In this document: piece after piece, positions 32,310 through 41,314 of the stretch
Numbering within the stretch: the first letter of the stretch is position 1
Layout of the letters: each line of letters begins with the position of its first letter
Assembly (NCBI RefSeq): GCF_031583595.1
Contig: NZ_CP134145.1
Coordinates: 2,418,001-2,482,000, forward strand
DNA: 64,000 nt
Origin: Thalassotalea psychrophila
GTDB lineage: Bacteria > Pseudomonadota > Gammaproteobacteria > Enterobacterales > Alteromonadaceae
Direction of reading: 5' to 3'
Position numbers and translations under genes: made by a program
The notes under the pieces: model-generated
Database searches by the model: none
The model's input: the letters and a program-made list of their open reading frames with translations, nothing else
Told to the model about the DNA's origin: nothing

Positions 32310-32576
32310 ATGCAAATATCCATAGAAATAAGCTTATATCCATTAGCTGAAGATAAATTTAAAGCAGAGATTTGGTCGTTTATACGTACACTACGACACG
32401 TTGATGGTTTGAAAGTAGTAACAAATGGTATGAGTACGCAAGTATTTGGTGAGTATGATCTTACTGTAGCTACGGTTATGAAAGAAATAAAACAAGTGCA
32501 TGAAACAATTGGTAGTGCGGTATTTGTTTGCAAATTTATAAGTGGCGATCGTAGCGTGCCTGAAGCTGAAATATAA
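32310..32576 (+). CDS. YkoF/MTH1187-like thiamine-binding protein
   Basis: An 88-residue ferredoxin-like-fold protein with no signal peptide. The opening (QISIEISLYPLAEDKFKAEI), the central VVTNGMSTQVFGEYD and the terminal FVCKFISGDR match the family that includes MTH1187 and the halves of YkoF, which bind thiamine or HMP. It is the second gene of the riboswitch operon, 96 bases after the receptor and 10 bases before the PnuT gene. GAGAAAG 9 bases before the ATG is a plausible ribosome site. It may buffer or hand over cytoplasmic thiamine between transporter and kinase, which is inference. Confidence 0.85.
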   Translation: MQISIEISLYPLAEDKFKAEIWSFIRTLRHVDGLKVVTNGMSTQVFGEYDLTVATVMKEIKQVHETIGSAVFVCKFISGDRSVPEAEI

Positions 32577-32586
32577 CGATAAATTT

Positions 32587-33231
32587 ATGGAAAATATTCT
32601 TAATTATTTTATCGGCTTACCTTTTTGGGAGTTATTGGCTGTAGGATTGTCAATCGCCTATGTGGTTTTAGTCGCTGTTAATAATAGTTGGTGTTGGCCC
32701 GCAGCATTTATCAGTACGTTGATATTTACCATCATATTTTATGATGTGTCGTTATTGATGGAGTCATTACTTAGCGTTTATTACATGGCAATGGCAGTAT
32801 ATGGTTGGTATCGCTGGCAAAATTCTGATGTGCTTACCGCAAACAATACGCTGCCAGTCTGTACGTGGTCATTAATAAAGCATATTAAATTGATCAGCAT
32901 ATTGGTTTTATTAAGCCTTGTATTAGGGTGGGGAATGGATAACTTTACCCATGCAGATTTCGCCTACCTTGATACATTTACCACGGTATTTGCTATCTCA
33001 ACCACCTATTTAGTTACCATAAAGCTACTTGAAAACTGGTTGTATTGGTTTGTGATCAATAGCGTTTCATTATTTTTGTATTTGCAAAAAGGACTTGAGC
33101 CAACAGCAGTACTTGCCGCGTTTAATATTTTGATGTGTGTGGTTGGTTTTATTAATTGGTACAAATTATATAAAACTGAGCAGCTCAGTATCGCTGTTGT
33201 TATAGAGGACAACCGTGTTATCTCTAGATGA
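32587..33231 (+). CDS. pnuT: PnuT-type thiamine transporter (PnuC family)
   Basis: A 214-residue membrane protein with about seven helices and the PnuC-family signature YYMAMAVYGWYRW, followed by ENWLYWFVINSVSLFLYLQK. PnuC-family carriers work by facilitated diffusion with metabolic trapping, and members under THI-box control (PnuT) carry thiamine. A frame from 32542 overlaps the previous gene; the ATG at 32587 gives the normal N-terminus and a 10-base gap. Its 3' end overlaps the kinase gene by 17 bases. Riboswitch control and the adjacent kinase support thiamine rather than nicotinamide riboside as substrate. Confidence 0.9.
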   Translation: MENILNYFIGLPFWELLAVGLSIAYVVLVAVNNSWCWPAAFISTLIFTIIFYDVSLLMESLLSVYYMAMAVYGWYRWQNSDVLTANNTLPVCTWSLIKHIKLISILVLLSLVLGWGMDNFTHADFAYLDTFTTVFAISTTYLVTIKLLENWLYWFVINSVSLFLYLQKGLEPTAVLAAFNILMCVVGFINWYKLYKTEQLSIAVVIEDNRVISR

Positions 33232-34081
33232 TATTTTATCTACAAGTCTCTATTTGGATAGGCATGTTCAAGTCGTTAAACTTAGTAATGGTTTAAGTCA
33301 TCAGTGTTTCAAAGTTACAAAACAGGGAGTTAACGTATTTCTTAAAGTTTTTTTGAAAAAAACTGACATCTCAGCAGAGCAATGGCAACTACAAATAGAT
33401 GTACAAACTCAAGCAGCAAATATTGGCTTAGGTCCAAAAATAATTGAAAGCAGTTACGTAAAAGGCTACTTAATTACTGAATTTATTGATGGTAAGTCAC
33501 TTAGATTAACTGATTTATCGTTACCACATAAATTGTCCCATGCTGCTAAAGTAATTTATCAATGCCAACAATTAAAAAGCTCGATGTCAGTATTCCAACC
33601 ACAGAGCATTATTTCCCATCTTTTAACAAATGCTAAGCTTAGTGATGAAAAAGAACGACGTATTAAACATTTATCAGATAAACTTTTATCCACTTTATCG
33701 ATAGACCATAACCGTCTTGTACTTAGCCATGGAGATGTTAATTTTGATAATATTATGGTTTATCAGCAACTACCCTGGTTAATTGATTGGGAGTACTGCG
33801 TACTTGCAGAGCCTGAGTTTGATTTAGGTATGTGCTTGGCAATTAACAATATTGATCACCACTGGCACCAGTCTTTGATTAGTCATTTCAATAGTCATTC
33901 TGCAGAAATTCAGCATACGGCTTACTCAGCAACTCCAACAAAAGTAACGCGGTACTATGAAATTAGCATTATAATCAATGCATTATGGTTTTACAGTCAA
34001 AAACATCAAGTTAGAAAAACCTCCTTAGGCAATCTACATCAACAGTCAATTTATGCCCTAGATGAGTTATTAAGCAAATAA
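33215..34081 (+). CDS. Thiamine kinase-like phosphotransferase (APH/choline kinase fold)
   Basis: A 288-residue aminoglycoside-phosphotransferase-fold kinase. It has the nucleotide-binding region LSNGLSHQCFKV with the lysine in VFLKVFLKK, the catalytic Brenner motif LSHGDVNFDNIM and the metal-binding LIDWEYC. ThiK and related enzymes phosphorylate thiamine to thiamine monophosphate, which would trap thiamine entering through PnuT. It uses a GTG start with GAGGA 5 bases upstream, overlapping pnuT by 17 bases, so translation is coupled. Choline kinase is less likely given the riboswitch operon. A separate thiamine-phosphate kinase (ThiL) is then needed elsewhere. Confidence 0.83.
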   Translation: MLSLDDILSTSLYLDRHVQVVKLSNGLSHQCFKVTKQGVNVFLKVFLKKTDISAEQWQLQIDVQTQAANIGLGPKIIESSYVKGYLITEFIDGKSLRLTDLSLPHKLSHAAKVIYQCQQLKSSMSVFQPQSIISHLLTNAKLSDEKERRIKHLSDKLLSTLSIDHNRLVLSHGDVNFDNIMVYQQLPWLIDWEYCVLAEPEFDLGMCLAINNIDHHWHQSLISHFNSHSAEIQHTAYSATPTKVTRYYEISIIINALWFYSQKHQVRKTSLGNLHQQSIYALDELLSK

Positions 34082-34190
34082 ATTTTGCGGCAAATAGCAC
34101 TATAGTTACGATTAATTACAGTGTGTTTACACTATTATTCAGTAATAATGAAGTTATAGATTAAATTTGTTTTAACTGTAGAGTAATATT

Positions 34191-35264
34191 TTGAATTGGA
34201 AAGAGTTTATCGAAAATCGAAATCGTTTTTTCTGGTTGCTGCATATCGGCGGCTGGATAGGTTTTGCGTTGGTTCACTTTCTTGGGTCTTTGTTACATGA
34301 TTTAAGAGATTTATTTACTTGGGTGATTTTTTTAAGTGCCTATGCAGGTGCAATCATTTCCATCCCGCTACGTTACATCTACCAAAAAGCCTGGAATCTC
34401 ACTCCAATAAAGATAGCTTTAGTAATAATAAGTTCATCATTCATAACTGGTTTATTATGGCAAATAGTCAAGAATATTACCTATTGGGAAATATACAAGC
34501 ATGGTTGGAAGCCAGATTCTATTTGGTATTATAGCCAAAACACTCTGTGGTCTTTCTATATCATCTTAAGTTGGAGTGGTTTGTATTTCGGTATTAAGTA
34601 CTATCAAATGCTGCAACAAGAAAGACAAAAGGTATTAAGCGCTAATAATATGGCTAACCAGGCACAGCTTAAAATGTTGCGCTATCAGTTAAATCCACAC
34701 TTTCTCTTTAATACGTTAAATGCCATTTCTACACTCGTTTTAATTAATGATAATAAAACCGCGAACGGTATGGTAACTAAGCTAAGTGACTTTTTACGCT
34801 ATTCGTTAGATATGGATCCAATGAAAAAAGTAACCTTGTCGCAAGAAGTAAAAGCGGTAAATCTTTATCTAGAAATAGAAAAAGTACGTTTTGAAGAACG
34901 ATTGAGAGTTACTTTTGAAGTTCAAAATAACTGTCAAAATGCCTTAGTGCCAAGTATGTTGTTTCAACCAATAGTAGAAAATGCAATCAAATACGCCATC
35001 GCTGTTAAAGAAAATGGTGGCACTATAGCGATTAAAGTATCAAGGTTTGCCAATGATCTGCAGTTAGAAATTGCTGATGATGGTCCCGGCACTGAGATTA
35101 TCAATGGCAACTTGCACAGAGAGAATGGCGTAGGACTAGTTAACACTAAAGATCGTTTGTCAGCACTATATGATAATAATTATTCCATAGTAGTTAGTGA
35201 CAATATCCCAACAGGCGTTAAAATAAACATACGTATTCCATTTCAACTTGAACATGACGAATGA
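34191..35264 (+). CDS. LytS/AlgZ-type sensor histidine kinase
   Basis: A 357-residue kinase with four predicted N-terminal membrane helices (about 13-33, 42-60, 73-95, 118-137) and almost no periplasmic domain. A short coiled linker follows. The His_kinase domain has phosphoacceptor H170 in QLNPHFLFNTLNAIS and the N-box PSMLFQPIVENAIKYAI; the ATPase G-boxes are DDGPG and NGVGLVNTKDRL. The start is TTG at 34191, with TAGAG upstream; no ATG is suitably placed. Its stop overlaps the response regulator ATG (ATGA), so they form an operon. The signal sensed is unknown. Confidence 0.92.
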   Translation: MNWKEFIENRNRFFWLLHIGGWIGFALVHFLGSLLHDLRDLFTWVIFLSAYAGAIISIPLRYIYQKAWNLTPIKIALVIISSSFITGLLWQIVKNITYWEIYKHGWKPDSIWYYSQNTLWSFYIILSWSGLYFGIKYYQMLQQERQKVLSANNMANQAQLKMLRYQLNPHFLFNTLNAISTLVLINDNKTANGMVTKLSDFLRYSLDMDPMKKVTLSQEVKAVNLYLEIEKVRFEERLRVTFEVQNNCQNALVPSMLFQPIVENAIKYAIAVKENGGTIAIKVSRFANDLQLEIADDGPGTEIINGNLHRENGVGLVNTKDRLSALYDNNYSIVVSDNIPTGVKINIRIPFQLEHDE

Positions 35265-36085
35265 ATAAAACGCTAAAAACAATAATAGTTGATGACGAGC
35301 CTCTTGCAAGAAAAGGCTTAGCCGTTAGGCTAGGAGCTTTTGAAAATATCGACGTATGTGCATTATGCAGTAATGGCCGTGAGGCAATTCAGGAAATAAC
35401 TAAGCAACAACCTGATTTAGTTTTTCTTGATATTCAAATGCCAGAAATAAATGGCTTTCAAGTAGTTCAAGCAATTGAAAGTATGCATGAAAAAATGCCT
35501 CTTATTGTTTTTGTCACTGCATTTGATCAATATGCAATTAAAGCCTTTGAAATACATGCTTTAGATTATTTACTTAAACCCGTTGATCATGACAGACTTG
35601 CTAGTGCTATTGATAAAGTGGTTAAAACCTTAGAACACGCTAAAGACGGTGAGCATAAAGATAAACTCGTACAATTAGTTAGTGACGTTACTGGTAATGA
35701 CTGTGAGCAAATATTAGCTGAGCTTGCTGCTAATGCACCGGTAAGTGTAAGTCAGTATTCTGATGTGTTAGCGATTAAAGATGTTGGTGAAACAACGTTA
35801 GTACCGACCAAAGATATTCTTTGTATTGATGCCGCTGGTGATTATATGTGCGTCCATACACATAGTGGCACTCATATTTTAAGAAAAACAATGAAAGATC
35901 TAGAAGAGGTGCTCGACCCTAAAGTGTTTATTCGGATTCATCGCTCAAGCATTGTAAATAAAACCTATATTGATAAGTTTGGTAACCATGTTAGTGGCGA
36001 ATACTACTTAATACTAACTAATGATAAAGAAATGAAAGTAAGTCGCAGCTACAAAGACAAAGTAAAGCAAGCAGTGTTAGGTTAA
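35261..36085 (+). CDS. LytTR-family response regulator
   Basis: A 274-residue regulator with a receiver domain (DDE at 11-13, phosphoacceptor D57 in FLDIQMPE, lysine in YLLKPVDHD ~104) and a C-terminal LytTR DNA-binding domain (~165-270) containing FIRIHRSSIVNKTYIDKF. It pairs with the preceding histidine kinase by a 4-base overlap. LytTR regulators bind direct repeats upstream of targets such as peptide, autolysis or pyruvate-uptake genes; no target is evident here. Its stop overlaps the stop of convergent pfkA by 4 bases. Confidence 0.93.
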   Translation: MNKTLKTIIVDDEPLARKGLAVRLGAFENIDVCALCSNGREAIQEITKQQPDLVFLDIQMPEINGFQVVQAIESMHEKMPLIVFVTAFDQYAIKAFEIHALDYLLKPVDHDRLASAIDKVVKTLEHAKDGEHKDKLVQLVSDVTGNDCEQILAELAANAPVSVSQYSDVLAIKDVGETTLVPTKDILCIDAAGDYMCVHTHSGTHILRKTMKDLEEVLDPKVFIRIHRSSIVNKTYIDKFGNHVSGEYYLILTNDKEMKVSRSYKDKVKQAVLG

Positions 36086-37113
36086 AGTTTATTTATCTTT
36101 GCCAACTCGGCAATGTCCAAAATAGAGTTTTGAGCCATTAACAAATCACCATTAACTTGTTTTTTGTGGCGAACAGCATACTTTATCTTAACTTCAACAA
36201 TAGTCGCAGAAACTTCACCAATCATCACCATTGTTTTACCATTAATAATTGCATCTATGGCTGCGACACCCATTTTTGTCGCCATAATTCTATCTTTAGG
36301 TACAGGAGAGCCGCCTCGTTGGATATATCCTAAAATACATGGTGTACAAGTGATATTTGCGTAATTTTGTAGATCATTACACAGTTGATCAATACCTTGT
36401 GGCCATAGATTTTCAGCAGCAACAATTAAATAACTACTAGCCCCACGCTTTTCTTTGCAAAGTTTTATATGTTCAGCAATGTTTTGTAATTCAACACCCG
36501 GATTTTTAAAGTTTTCAAAGGTAATAACTTGCTCTGCACCGCTTGCAATACCAACATTTAAAGCTAAAAATCCACTATGTCGGCCCATAACCTCAATAAC
36601 AAAAACACGTTCAAAAGCATCCGCGGTATCCCTGATCTTATCTATGGCATCAATTGCAGTATTTACAGCGGTGGCAAAACCTATGGTGTGATCTGTTCCA
36701 TCCACATCATTGTCGATAGTTCCAGGCAAGGCGATTAATTGGCCTTTATAATGTTTATTAAGTGCTAACATGCCACAAAATGAGCCATCTCCACCAATAA
36801 CAATCAACGCATCAATATTTAAATTATCTAAATGATCTGCCGCTAACTGTTGATTATTTTCATCTAAAAATTCTGGGCAGCGAGCACTTTTTAATATGGT
36901 GCCGCCACAATGAATTATATCTCTTACTTTCTGTTCTTCTAAAAGGATAAATTCATTGTTTATTAACCCTTTAAAGCCGTGCAAGAACCCAAATACTTTA
37001 TGGCCATAGTGCAGGGCAGCTAGAGTACAACTACGTATTGCGGCATTCATCCCTGGAGCATCTCCTCCACTGGTCAGTATGGCGATATTTTTGAGTGGTT
37101 GGTTAGCGCTCAT
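36082..37113 (-). CDS. pfkA: ATP-dependent 6-phosphofructokinase
   Basis: A 343-residue PfkA. ATP-binding TSGGDAPGMNAAIR opens the protein, GGDGS is at 107-111 with G114 (the ATP rather than pyrophosphate pattern), and catalytic TIDND is at 132-136 with D134 as base. MGRHSGFLAL and QRGGSPVPKDR supply the fructose-6-phosphate residues. It is about 20 residues longer than E. coli PfkA. It commits fructose-6-phosphate to glycolysis, so this strain has both Embden-Meyerhof and Entner-Doudoroff routes. It faces the LytTR gene tail to tail with overlapping stops and lies downstream of pyk, separated by a hairpin. Confidence 0.95.
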   Translation of the reverse strand: MSANQPLKNIAILTSGGDAPGMNAAIRSCTLAALHYGHKVFGFLHGFKGLINNEFILLEEQKVRDIIHCGGTILKSARCPEFLDENNQQLAADHLDNLNIDALIVIGGDGSFCGMLALNKHYKGQLIALPGTIDNDVDGTDHTIGFATAVNTAIDAIDKIRDTADAFERVFVIEVMGRHSGFLALNVGIASGAEQVITFENFKNPGVELQNIAEHIKLCKEKRGASSYLIVAAENLWPQGIDQLCNDLQNYANITCTPCILGYIQRGGSPVPKDRIMATKMGVAAIDAIINGKTMVMIGEVSATIVEVKIKYAVRHKKQVNGDLLMAQNSILDIAELAKINKL

Positions 37114-37198
37114 GGCTTTAGATCTTATTCATAAGTCATTAATAAATAAAGTATAACAGATCAATTTAAAGAGAAGTAAATTCTTCTAGAAACTATAA

Positions 37199-37222
37199 AG
37201 CCAGCTAAATTTAGCTGGCTTT
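37199..37222 (-). terminator. Terminator after pyk
   Basis: AAGCCAGCTAAA/TTTAGCTGGCTT is a perfect 12-bp-arm palindrome 23 bases after the pyk stop. The T-tract on the minus strand is short (TTTAT), so some readthrough to pfkA is possible. Confidence 0.7.
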
Positions 37223-37244
37223 ATCAAAATAATGTTGAGGAATA

Positions 37245-38690
37245 TTACTTTTTAACGGTTAATACTTTCATCGTATTAGATGCACCAACTGTTTCCATAG
37301 TATCACCATGGGTAAAGATAACTAAATCACCGTCGTTTAATTCAGATATATTAGTTGCCAATACAGCTTTTAACACATCTTTTGATAATTCACTGTCAGA
37401 AGAATTTGTTGAGTCAAATTGTACTGGGTAAACACCACGATAAATCGCTGATTTACTTAATGTCTTATCATGGCGAGATAACGAATAAATAGGTAAACCT
37501 GAAGTAATTCTCGACATGATTTTTGAAGTCATGCCCGATTCAGTTAACGAAACAATCGCCTTAACACCTTTTAAGTGATTCGCTGCGTACATAGCTGATA
37601 ATGCAACAGTTTCAGATATACCTTCAAACATCATTTCAAGACGATGCCCTGAAATATTTACTGAACGTTGTTTTTCTGCACCGGTACACACTTGCGACAT
37701 CGCTTTAACCGTTTCTACCGGGTATTTACCTGCAGCAGTTTCAGCACTTAACATTACCGCATCAGTACCATCAAGAACCGCATTGGCAACATCCATAACT
37801 TCTGCACGAGTAGGCATAGGCTGGGTGATCATTGTTTCCATCATTTGTGTCGCAGTAATAACTACGCGGTTCAACTGACGAGATCGAGCTATAATGTGTT
37901 TTTGTTTGCCAACAAGTTCAGCATCACCAATTTCCACACCCAAGTCACCACGGGCAACCATCACCACATCTGAGGCTAAAATAATTCCATCAAGTATATC
38001 ATTGTCATTAACCGCTTCGGCACGTTCTATTTTTGATACTAAACGAGCGTTACACTTAGCCTCTTGCGCTAATAGACGAGCTTCACGCATATCTGCAGCA
38101 TCACGTGGGAAAGAAACAGCTAAGAAATCTACATCTATCTTAGCGGCAAGTTTAATATCTTCTTTGTCTTTTGCTGTTAATGCCGCAGCTGTTAAACCGC
38201 CACCTTGACGGTTTATTCCTTTGTTATTTGAAAGAGGACCGCCTACAGTTGTGACAGTAAATACTTTATTACCTTCAATGCTTTCAACTTTTAGTTGTAC
38301 ACGACCATCATCTAACAACAGCACATCACCAGTAGAAACATCTTTAGGCAGTGCTTTATAATCGATACCTACGCTGTCTTTAGTGCCTTCTCCTTTACCT
38401 AAGTCAGCATCTAAAATAAATTTATCTCCAATGCTTAAGTTAATAGGACCATCTTTAAATGTAGAAACTCGTATTTTAGGGCCTTGTAAATCACCTAAAA
38501 TACCTACATAAGTATTTAACTCTTTGGCAATAGCACGTACATTTTTAGCGCGAAGCATGTGATCTTCTGCAACACCATGTGAAAAGTTAAGGCGTACAAC
38601 GTTAACTCCGGCTTTAATTACTTCTCTTAATACATTGATATCATCTGTAGCTGGCCCTAAGGTAGCAACAATTTTCGTTCTTCTAGGCAT
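37245..38690 (-). CDS. pyk: Pyruvate kinase
   Basis: A 481-residue pyruvate kinase. It has [12 protein letters not shown] at the start, substrate-binding VRLNFSHG, catalytic SKIERAEAV, metal and nucleotide residues in [10 protein letters not shown], and the signature [11 protein letters not shown]. It converts PEP and ADP to pyruvate and ATP. It lies 30 bases after hexR on the same strand. A TGTAA half-site in the short gap is too weak to call an operator. HexR controls pyk in other gammaproteobacteria. Confidence 0.96.
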   Translation of the reverse strand: MPRRTKIVATLGPATDDINVLREVIKAGVNVVRLNFSHGVAEDHMLRAKNVRAIAKELNTYVGILGDLQGPKIRVSTFKDGPINLSIGDKFILDADLGKGEGTKDSVGIDYKALPKDVSTGDVLLLDDGRVQLKVESIEGNKVFTVTTVGGPLSNNKGINRQGGGLTAAALTAKDKEDIKLAAKIDVDFLAVSFPRDAADMREARLLAQEAKCNARLVSKIERAEAVNDNDILDGIILASDVVMVARGDLGVEIGDAELVGKQKHIIARSRQLNRVVITATQMMETMITQPMPTRAEVMDVANAVLDGTDAVMLSAETAAGKYPVETVKAMSQVCTGAEKQRSVNISGHRLEMMFEGISETVALSAMYAANHLKGVKAIVSLTESGMTSKIMSRITSGLPIYSLSRHDKTLSKSAIYRGVYPVQFDSTNSSDSELSKDVLKAVLATNISELNDGDLVIFTHGDTMETVGASNTMKVLTVKK

Positions 38691-38720
38691 GGAAGGGAAA
38701 CCTTATATTGTAAAATTTAA

Positions 38721-39569
38721 TTATTCTTTACGCTCAAATCGTGAGCTACGTAAACTATCTTTAACTTTTTTCAAGTTATCTCGAAATTTTGATCCGCGGC
38801 GTAATGTAAAACCGGTGGCTAATATATCTATTAATGTAAGTTGTGCTATACGAGATGCCATTGGCATATATAAATCAGTATCTTCTGAAACTGTGGGAGA
38901 TAAAACAATATTACATTCTTTAGCAAGTGGCGTATTTGCATCGGTTATTCCGATCACAATTGCATCGTTTTCACGAGCGATAGCAGCTACTTCAACTAGT
39001 GGTTTCGTTCGCCCGGTATGAGATATGACGACAACTACGTCACCTTGTGAGCTATTAATACTACTCATGCGTTGCATTAATACGTCATCAAAGTAAATAA
39101 CCGGTACATTAAATCGGAAGAATTTGTTTTGAGCATCATGGGCTACAACTGCTGAAGCGCCAAGACCGAAAAATGATATTTTATTTGCTTGCGTTAAAAC
39201 ATCAACAGCACGATTGATCAAACTAGTGTCTAAACTTTTGCGTGCCATTTCAAGGTTTGCTAGGGTCGAATCGAAGATTTTTGTCGTATACTCTTCTGCA
39301 GAATCGTTTTCATCTACATGTCGATTAACGTAAGGAGTACCATTTGCTAAAGACTGGGCTAAATGTAGTTTGAAATCAGGATAACCTTTAGTGTCTAAAC
39401 GGCGACAGAACCTATTAACTGTAGGTTCACTTATACTCGCTTGCTTAGCAAGTGCAGCTATACTTGCATGTATAACTGTTGCTGGCGAAGCTAATATTAC
39501 TTCCGCGACTTTACGTTCTGATTTACTAAAAGAATCAAACTCGTTGGTGATTTTTTCTAATATATTCAT
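38721..39569 (-). CDS. hexR: HexR, RpiR-family regulator of central carbon metabolism
   Basis: A 282-residue RpiR-family protein with an N-terminal HTH (ASIAALAKQASISEPTVNRF, then CRRLDTKGYPDFKLHLAQSL) and a C-terminal SIS sugar-phosphate domain (~120-255: ISFFGLGASAVVAHDAQNKF and VVVISHTGRTKPLVEVA). HexR responds to KDPG and controls glucose catabolism genes in Shewanella, Vibrio and Pseudomonas. It is divergent from zwf, with a HexR-type palindrome in the 278-base gap, and is followed by pyk. Context and domain layout together make the assignment firm. Confidence 0.94.
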   Translation of the reverse strand: MNILEKITNEFDSFSKSERKVAEVILASPATVIHASIAALAKQASISEPTVNRFCRRLDTKGYPDFKLHLAQSLANGTPYVNRHVDENDSAEEYTTKIFDSTLANLEMARKSLDTSLINRAVDVLTQANKISFFGLGASAVVAHDAQNKFFRFNVPVIYFDDVLMQRMSSINSSQGDVVVVISHTGRTKPLVEVAAIARENDAIVIGITDANTPLAKECNIVLSPTVSEDTDLYMPMASRIAQLTLIDILATGFTLRRGSKFRDNLKKVKDSLRSSRFERKE

Positions 39570-39610
39570 TAACAGACCTCGATTGAATTGCTGTTACTGT
39601 AAATTATTTT

Positions 39611-39688
39611 TATGAAATAAAACAGCTTTTATGTAAATTTATTTCATATTTGTTGGTAAATACTACCTGAATTTCATACGTTATGAAA
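39611..39688. promoter_or_regulatory. Repeated TATGAAA palindromes in the hexR-zwf gap
   Basis: TATGAAATAA (39611-39620) and TTATTTCATA (39639-39648) are exact 10-bp inverted arms 18 bases apart, and TTTCATA-CGT-TATGAAA (39672-39688) is a second exact dyad built from the same half-site. They lie near the hexR promoter and differ from the HexR palindrome at 39750. The binding protein is unknown. Confidence 0.45.
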
Positions 39689-39749
39689 CAAATTGACGGA
39701 TTTATTTATCTAAAAGGCGCAAACGCTCGTTATATAAAGGATTGTTATG

Positions 39750-39764
39750 TGTAATTTAATTACA
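39750..39764. promoter_or_regulatory. HexR operator upstream of zwf
   Basis: TGTAATTTAATTACA matches the gammaproteobacterial HexR consensus TGTAATTAAATTACA at all but one central position. It lies 84 bases before the zwf ATG. A degenerate second copy (TGTAATTTATTTTCA, 39811-39825) is nearer the start. Confidence 0.82.
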
Positions 39765-39847
39765 AAAAGTTCTTTACCTTAGCGTGATATAAGTTTAAAT
39801 TAGTGTGAAATGTAATTTATTTTCATTATTTTGAGAGATTAATATTC

Positions 39848-41314
39848 ATGTCTGAATCTTCATTATTATCAGCTAAACAAATCGTATTATTCGGTGCTGC
39901 AGGTGATTTATCTAAGCGTAAATTGTTTGCTGCTCTATATCAGCTATTTGTAGCAGACCTACTCGTAGATGAGGTTAAAATCATTGGCGTTGCTCGTATA
40001 GAGCTAGATGACGTCAGCTTCCAAGCTTTTGTAAAAGATAACCTGAACAATTTTGTAGCCGATCAAATTGAGGCCGATAAAGTTGAAGAATTTATTCAAT
40101 TATTTTCTTATGTGCAATTGGATTTCTCTGATCAAGCTGGCTTTAAAACACTAGCTAAAGCACTTGATGCAAACGCTTATACATTACACTACTTGGCAAC
40201 ACCGCCTTCAATATACGGATTAATTGCCGATGGGTTAAAAGCTCACAAGTTAAATAATGACTTTGCTAGAGTTGTGATGGAAAAACCAATTGGTCATGAT
40301 CTAGAAAGCTCGAAAGTAATAAACGATTTAGTCAGCCGACATTTTAAAGAATCACAAATCTACCGGATTGATCACTATCTTGGTAAAGAAACAGTATTAA
40401 ACTTAATATCATTACGGTTCGCTAATTCACTATTCAGTACCAACTGGGATCATACCTGTATTGATCATGTGCAAATAACAGTAGCTGAAAGTGTGGGCAT
40501 TGAAGGTCGTTGGGGCTTTTACGATGATACCGGTCAAATACGTGACATGGTACAAAACCATCTATTACAAATATTGTCTTTGCTCGCTATGGAGCCACCT
40601 ACGGATTTATCCTCAGAAAACATTCGTGATGAAAAACTTAAAGTAATTAAAGCCTTAAGAAAAATTGACCGTACAAATGTTCATGAAAAAACGGTCCGAG
40701 GCCAATATACAAAAGGGCATATGAATGGCCAGCCTGTACCTGGTTATACAGAAGAGGAAGGGGCTGTTACTGACAGTACAACAGAAAGTTTTGTTGCAAT
40801 TAAAGCTGAAATTGATAACTGGCGTTGGGCCGGTGTTCCGTTTTATATGAGAACAGGCAAACGCATGCCATGTAAGCATTCTGAAGTTGTGATCCATTTT
40901 AAACATCAACCACATAATATTTTTGATAATAGCTACTCACAACTTCCAGCAAATAAATTAACGATTCGTCTACAACCTGACGAAGGTGTTGAATTAACTG
41001 TGATGAATAAAGTTCCAGGTATTACTAAAGAACTACAAATTAAAGAGACAAAACTCGATTTAAGTTTTTCAGATATAAATGATGATTCACGAGTTGTAGA
41101 TGCCTATGAGAGATTAATTTTAAGCGCTATAAACGGCAATGCCGGTTTATTTATACGCCGCGATGAAGTAGAAGCATCATGGGAGTGGATAGATAGTATT
41201 AAAGCTGCATGGGATGCATCAAATGAATTACCTAAAGGCTATGCTGCAGGCTCTTGGGGGCCTGTTTCTTCAATTGCTCTTATTGCAAGAGATGATAGAG
41301 ATTGGGACGAATAA
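39848..41314 (+). CDS. zwf: Glucose-6-phosphate 1-dehydrogenase
   Basis: A 488-residue enzyme with the nucleotide loop FGAAGDLSKRK near the N-terminus and the catalytic signature RIDHYLGKE around residue 175. It oxidises glucose-6-phosphate to 6-phosphogluconolactone, forming NAD(P)H. It is first in the operon zwf-pgl-edd-glk-eda. Its stop overlaps the pgl ATG (TAATG). The upstream HexR palindrome indicates repression relieved by KDPG. Confidence 0.97.
   Translation: MSESSLLSAKQIVLFGAAGDLSKRKLFAALYQLFVADLLVDEVKIIGVARIELDDVSFQAFVKDNLNNFVADQIEADKVEEFIQLFSYVQLDFSDQAGFKTLAKALDANAYTLHYLATPPSIYGLIADGLKAHKLNNDFARVVMEKPIGHDLESSKVINDLVSRHFKESQIYRIDHYLGKETVLNLISLRFANSLFSTNWDHTCIDHVQITVAESVGIEGRWGFYDDTGQIRDMVQNHLLQILSLLAMEPPTDLSSENIRDEKLKVIKALRKIDRTNVHEKTVRGQYTKGHMNGQPVPGYTEEEGAVTDSTTESFVAIKAEIDNWRWAGVPFYMRTGKRMPCKHSEVVIHFKHQPHNIFDNSYSQLPANKLTIRLQPDEGVELTVMNKVPGITKELQIKETKLDLSFSDINDDSRVVDAYERLILSAINGNAGLFIRRDEVEASWEWIDSIKAAWDASNELPKGYAAGSWGPVSSIALIARDDRDWDE

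Noticed and set aside
32587-33231. Nicotinamide riboside transporter PnuC
   Set aside because: The family fits, but the TPP riboswitch, thiamine-binding protein and thiamine-kinase-like neighbours point to the thiamine variant PnuT.
37894-38208. Plus-strand 104-residue frame inside pyk
   Set aside because: It is a shadow of the pyruvate kinase frame; the pyk motifs are intact on the minus strand.
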